A stretch of DNA of 64,000 bases from Vibrio jasicida CAIM 1864 = LMG 25398 (GTDB lineage Bacteria > Pseudomonadota > Gammaproteobacteria > Enterobacterales > Vibrionaceae), in the NCBI RefSeq assembly GCF_000400365.1, contig NZ_BAOG01000003.1, positions 290,721 to 354,720 on the forward strand, given 5' to 3'. A model generated the notes under the pieces. That model did no database searches. It saw nothing but the letters and a program-made list of their open reading frames with translations, and was not told the origin of the DNA. Both the position numbers and the translations under genes were made by a program. Below, piece by piece: positions 60,767 through 64,000 of this stretch. The number at the start of each line of letters is the position of its first letter. Position 1 is the stretch's first letter.

Positions 60767-61626
60767 TAGTCTAGCTCCACTTTCTTATTCAATAGTTTGC
60801 CTGCTCTGTAGTAAGCATAAAGCATAACAGCCATTGCGAAGGTGAGGGCGATACTGGTCGCAGCACCAAATGGCCAGTCACGAGCGTTCAATACTTGGCT
60901 CTTAATTACGTTACCGATCAGTAGGTTCTTCGCGCCGCCAAGAAGGTCAGAGATGTAGAACATACCTAGTGCTGGTAACAGAACCAACAAACAACCGCCG
61001 ATAATGCCAGGCATTGTTAAAGGCAAAATTACTCGCGTAATGGTTTGAAACTTGTTCGCACCAAGATCTTTTGCAGCTTCAATGTAAGTGTTGTCTAGCT
61101 TCTCGATTGCCGAATAAAGCGGCAAAATCATGAACGGAAGCAGGATGTATACAAGACCGATCATCACTGCCGTTTCTGTATACATTAAGCGTATCGGCTT
61201 ATCGATGATTTCCATTGCCATCAGCGATTTGTTTAAGACACCTTGTGTACCAAGAACAATCTTTAGCCCGTATGTACGGATCAGAGAGTTTGTCCAGAAC
61301 GGTACGATAACCAAGAACAACATAAACGGACGCCATTTCTCTGGCATTTTCGCTACGATGTAGGCAAATGGATAACCGATAACCAAACACAACAATGTCG
61401 CGATGATCGCCATGTAGAAAGAGTGCATCAGCACCTTTGCGTACAAAGGATCAAGTAGGCGAAGATAGTTATCGAATGTAAACGTTAATTCAATGAGGTT
61501 CGCTTCATCACGCGTCAAGAAACTTGTACCGATAATCATTAGGTTTGGTACTAACACAAACAGTGTTAACCAACCAACGATTAGGGTAATGATCGCGTTC
61601 TGAAGATTAAGCTTCTTGCTTATCAT
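60766..61626 (-). CDS. potB: Spermidine ABC transporter permease PotB
   Basis: A 286-residue permease with six membrane helices and the EAA loop [20 protein letters not shown] (residues ~180-200). [19 protein letters not shown] is the PotB hallmark. Its start lies inside the end of potA (20-nt overlap), so translation is coupled. Inner membrane. Confidence 0.93.
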   Translation of the reverse strand: MISKKLNLQNAIITLIVGWLTLFVLVPNLMIIGTSFLTRDEANLIELTFTFDNYLRLLDPLYAKVLMHSFYMAIIATLLCLVIGYPFAYIVAKMPEKWRPFMLFLVIVPFWTNSLIRTYGLKIVLGTQGVLNKSLMAMEIIDKPIRLMYTETAVMIGLVYILLPFMILPLYSAIEKLDNTYIEAAKDLGANKFQTITRVILPLTMPGIIGGCLLVLLPALGMFYISDLLGGAKNLLIGNVIKSQVLNARDWPFGAATSIALTFAMAVMLYAYYRAGKLLNKKVELD

Positions 61627-62722
61627 TTAGTACTACCTCCCAGCTCTCAACCCAAGTGATAGCGACTTTCTGGCCGAGTGAGTGGTCCACATCTGGATCA
61701 TCTTCGTTAAAGAATTCGCTTACCATCACGCGCATGCCAGAATCCAATTGAATAACTGAATCTAGCGTCATACCTTTATAGGTACGCTCGGTCACGTGAC
61801 CTACGATGCCTTTTTCTTCAGACTCTTTAATCTCTTCGATACGCAAGTCTTCTGGGCGAAGTAGTACTTGAAGTTTGTCACCGGCCTGTGCTTCTTGATC
61901 GTAGTAAACCACCGATTCAACACCTTCAATTTCTGCACGGATACGTTTCTCATCGATACGATCTAGCATGGTTGCGTTGAATACGTTGATCTCACCGATA
62001 AAGCGAGCAACAAATAGGTTCTTAGGTTCTTCGTAGATCTCACGTGGAGAGCCATCTTGTTCGATAACACCGTCGCGCATAACAATAATACGGTCAGACA
62101 TCGATAGGGCTTCTTCCTGATCGTGCGTAACGAAGATAAAGGTAATACCAAGTTGACGCTGAAGCTGTTTAAGCTCGATTTGCATTTGCTTACGTAGTTT
62201 GTAATCAAGTGCAGATAGAGATTCATCTAGCAGCAGTACTTTTGGCTTGTTGACAACCGCGCGAGCAATCGCGATACGTTGTTGTTGTCCACCAGAAAGT
62301 TGGTGTGGCTTACGCTGTGCCATTTTTTCAAGGCGAACCATGCGCAGCGCATCCATTACTCGTGGCTCGATCTCTGCAGCAGGTGTTTTCTGCATGCGAA
62401 GACCAAAAGCAACGTTTTCAAATACGGTCATATGAGGGAAGAGTGCGTAACTCTGAAATACCGTGTTGACGTGCCTTTGCTCTGCAGGAACCTGTGTTAC
62501 ATCTTGGTCATCTAATACGATTTGACCGTTGTCTGCCGTCTCAAAGCCCGCGATCATGCGTAAAACCGTTGTTTTACCACAACCAGATGGACCAAGAATC
62601 GTCAGAAACTCACCATGATTAACATCCAGATTTAAATTACCGATGATTTCCTTGCCATCGAAACTTTTGCTAATACCAGATAGACGAACTACTGGCTTTC
62701 CTGCTTGCTGTTTAGCGTTCAA
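61607..62722 (-). CDS. potA: Spermidine ABC transporter ATP-binding protein PotA
   Basis: A ~371-residue ABC ATPase. Walker A is [17 protein letters not shown], the signature [14 protein letters not shown], Walker [14 protein letters not shown] and the switch His is in [19 protein letters not shown]-terminal TOBE-type regulatory domain follows from ~270 ([12 protein letters not shown]). No ATG begins the frame: the longest start is TTG 62746, but GGGAGAA 9 nt before a second TTG at 62722 makes that more likely. First gene of potABC-potD2. Confidence 0.9.
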   Translation of the reverse strand: MNAKQQAGKPVVRLSGISKSFDGKEIIGNLNLDVNHGEFLTILGPSGCGKTTVLRMIAGFETADNGQIVLDDQDVTQVPAEQRHVNTVFQSYALFPHMTVFENVAFGLRMQKTPAAEIEPRVMDALRMVRLEKMAQRKPHQLSGGQQQRIAIARAVVNKPKVLLLDESLSALDYKLRKQMQIELKQLQRQLGITFIFVTHDQEEALSMSDRIIVMRDGVIEQDGSPREIYEEPKNLFVARFIGEINVFNATMLDRIDEKRIRAEIEGVESVVYYDQEAQAGDKLQVLLRPEDLRIEEIKESEEKGIVGHVTERTYKGMTLDSVIQLDSGMRVMVSEFFNEDDPDVDHSLGQKVAITWVESWEVVLNDKQEA

Positions 62723-62746
62723 CGTCTGTATTTCTCCCACGTTCAA

Positions 62747-63123
62747 ATTGGGTTATATCCCATTGATGTGACATTAGTCATTCACTTTTGAGGCGCGCAT
62801 CATAATCACCAAAATTGTGAAATCAAAGCATTTTCTTATCTTGAAACAGAAAAAATTTTGCAGGCAAAAGTAAACATTCCTTACCATACTGTTTTTATGG
62901 GGGTATTTACGCTTTCGCTATCGTTTTGTAGGGTTTTAATTTCGCCAGCAAATGTTTTCAATTTCATAGATTTGCGAGTGGTTAATTATCGACCAAATAG
63001 AAGATATTGCAAGTATTGAGGCCGAGATCTGATTTTAGACTTGGAAAGATTTCTTTATAATGACGCCCTTATTAATTGGCTGGTTTTCCAGAAAAAAATT
63101 TACAAGTTAGCCTTGGATAACAT
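62747..63123. other. 377-nt divergent intergenic region
   Basis: This lies between potA (minus) and the membrane-protein gene (plus). It is A+T-rich with several poly-A/T runs. I see no gene, strong hairpin, sigma-54 element or repeat. Both promoters should lie here. Confidence 0.5.
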
Positions 63124-63921
63124 ATGAACAACGATTTTGAGAAAGATTTCAATTTAGGAGGGAGTGTAGAGCGAGCTCTTTCTGGCAAGTATGAACTAAA
63201 AGCGGGTGCTGTTTTTAGTGAGGCTTGGCGCACGACCATTCAACAATTTTTGTCCTTCTCGCCAGCGATCATCTTGTTGCTTTTCGTTCAGTTGGGCATC
63301 TTCTATATCGCATTGCAACTTCAATTAGGTGACCCAGGTGTGATTCTTGATGCGTTGCAAGACCCTGAGTCTTTTACCACTGACATCGTCTCTGCTATTT
63401 ATGTCGCTAACTTTAGTTACGAAGTGATCAGTGCGCCAATTTATGCGGGTATCAGTTTGATGGCTATGAGCCATGTCGCTGGGTTGAAAACAAAAGTACG
63501 TCACGTTGGTAAAGGCCTACAATTCACGGTGCCAGTGATTTTAGCGACGCTATTTAGTCTAATGCTGCAGGGCGTAGCTGGGATGATTTTTCCTCTACTA
63601 TCGTTATACCTTTCTTTAGCTTTTAGTCATTCTATCTTATTGATTTGTGAGAAAAGAGTGCCACCAATGCAATCATTACTATTGTCTCTTCGTGCAGTCA
63701 ACAAGAAGATTTTTGTTCTTGCAGGGCTTTACTTGGGCGTGATGTTGATGTTTATTATTGCTGCAATGTTCTACGGAATTGGCTTGATCTTCGTGCTACC
63801 GTTCTTCTTCCATTTGAAGGGAATCCTGTACCGCGAAATGTTTGGTATCAAGTTAAAGATCGTAGCGGCACAGCAAAATGATAACGATCACGATGGTAAC
63901 TCTCAGGTGTTTGATGCCTAA
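63124..63921 (+). CDS. Conserved membrane protein of unknown function
   Basis: A 265-residue protein with a polar N terminus (~45 residues), then five to six hydrophobic helices (about 45-65, 95-120, 136-160, 163-175, 195-220 and 222-240) and a polar, His/Asn/Asp-rich tail (NDNDHDGNSQVFDA). No motif recognised. It is next to the pot operon in divergent orientation. A strong terminator follows. Confidence 0.7.
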   Translation: MNNDFEKDFNLGGSVERALSGKYELKAGAVFSEAWRTTIQQFLSFSPAIILLLFVQLGIFYIALQLQLGDPGVILDALQDPESFTTDIVSAIYVANFSYEVISAPIYAGISLMAMSHVAGLKTKVRHVGKGLQFTVPVILATLFSLMLQGVAGMIFPLLSLYLSLAFSHSILLICEKRVPPMQSLLLSLRAVNKKIFVLAGLYLGVMLMFIIAAMFYGIGLIFVLPFFFHLKGILYREMFGIKLKIVAAQQNDNDHDGNSQVFDA

Positions 63922-63946
63922 ATCTTTAAAATCAATGAGTTTACGA

Positions 63947-63980
63947 GTGGCGGCTATCACAATAGCCGCCACTTTTGTTT
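63947..63980 (+). terminator. Terminator after the membrane-protein gene
   Basis: GTGGCGGCTAT and ATAGCCGCCAC form a perfect 11-bp stem around CACA, followed by TTTTGTTT. It lies 26 nt past the stop. Confidence 0.85.
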
Positions 63981-64000
63981 CTGTAGGACCATATTTGCAC

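Noticed and set aside
63914..64000. Open frame starting MPKSLKSMSLRVAAI, running to the window end
   Set aside because: It overlaps the previous stop and reads straight through a perfect terminator hairpin (63947-63972). A real gene start cannot be excluded without the next bases.

Overview
The window is chromosomal DNA of a Vibrio, most likely of the Harveyi/parahaemolyticus group. This is inferred from the gene content: a syp/rbd-type biofilm polysaccharide locus, NorM, a MobB-MoeA fusion, DUF3080, DUF3802 and DUF2960 proteins, PotD1/PotD2, and a palindromic repeat element I recognise from vibrios. I cannot fix the species. There is no rRNA, tRNA, CRISPR array, phage or insertion sequence.

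Layout. (1) 1-14,592, all minus strand: a polysaccharide locus in syp order. From its promoter it reads sypA (STAS), sypB (OmpA lipoprotein), sypC (SLBB export protein), sypD-like ATPase, a stand-alone HPt protein, sypG (sigma-54 activator), glycosyltransferases sypH/I/J, flippase sypK, ligase sypL, a sypN-like glycosyltransferase, and the start of a Wzz-like sypO. Good sigma-54 promoters lie before sypA and sypI, with a shared upstream motif (minus-strand sense ATTCTCANNATGA) that also occurs before sypG. (2) 14.7-32.3 kb: housekeeping and signalling genes: periplasmic ATP-dependent DNA ligase, DUF3080 lipoprotein, norM/ribE, a fructosamine-kinase-like protein, a CheC-type response regulator coupled to a diguanylate cyclase, an NlpC/P60 lipoprotein, a chemoreceptor, two Nudix proteins, small membrane proteins, a sterol-desaturase-family protein, tapT and nagK. 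(3) 32.3-56.5 kb: a formate dehydrogenase province: mobB-moeA, mobA, tungstate transporter tupABC, an NtrC-type regulator and its sensor kinase, an MscS channel with an unusual membrane ATPase, ybiT, fdhD with a 39-residue membrane protein, DUF3305/DUF3306, and the structural operon (Fe-S protein, TorD chaperone, Tat peptide, FdhA, FdhB, FdhC, membrane protein). (4) 56.6-64 kb: cobB, the spermidine transporter potABC-potD2-potD1, and a membrane protein.

The most interesting result is regulatory. Four transcription units of region 3 (tup, fdhD, DUF3305-DUF3306 and the structural FDH operon) each carry a sigma-54 -24/-12 element with exact GG-N10-GC spacing. A palindrome close to TGNGACA-N3-TGTCNCA recurs upstream: twice between tup and the NtrC-type regulator gene, twice before the FDH operon, and as a weaker copy between fdhD and DUF3305. 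The linked kinase/regulator pair is the obvious candidate to bind it. This suggests one regulon that supplies tungstate or molybdate, inserts the cofactor and makes the respiratory formate dehydrogenase. The tup and FDH leaders are each about 165 nt and rich in hairpins.

Other points of note: a lone HPt protein where V. fischeri has the hybrid kinase SypF, with no SypE or SypM; a SypD-like ATPase and a membrane ATPase that both lack the P-loop lysine; and a repeat element that supplies the stop codon of a DUF2960 gene. All assignments come from reading the sequence; no database search was run.
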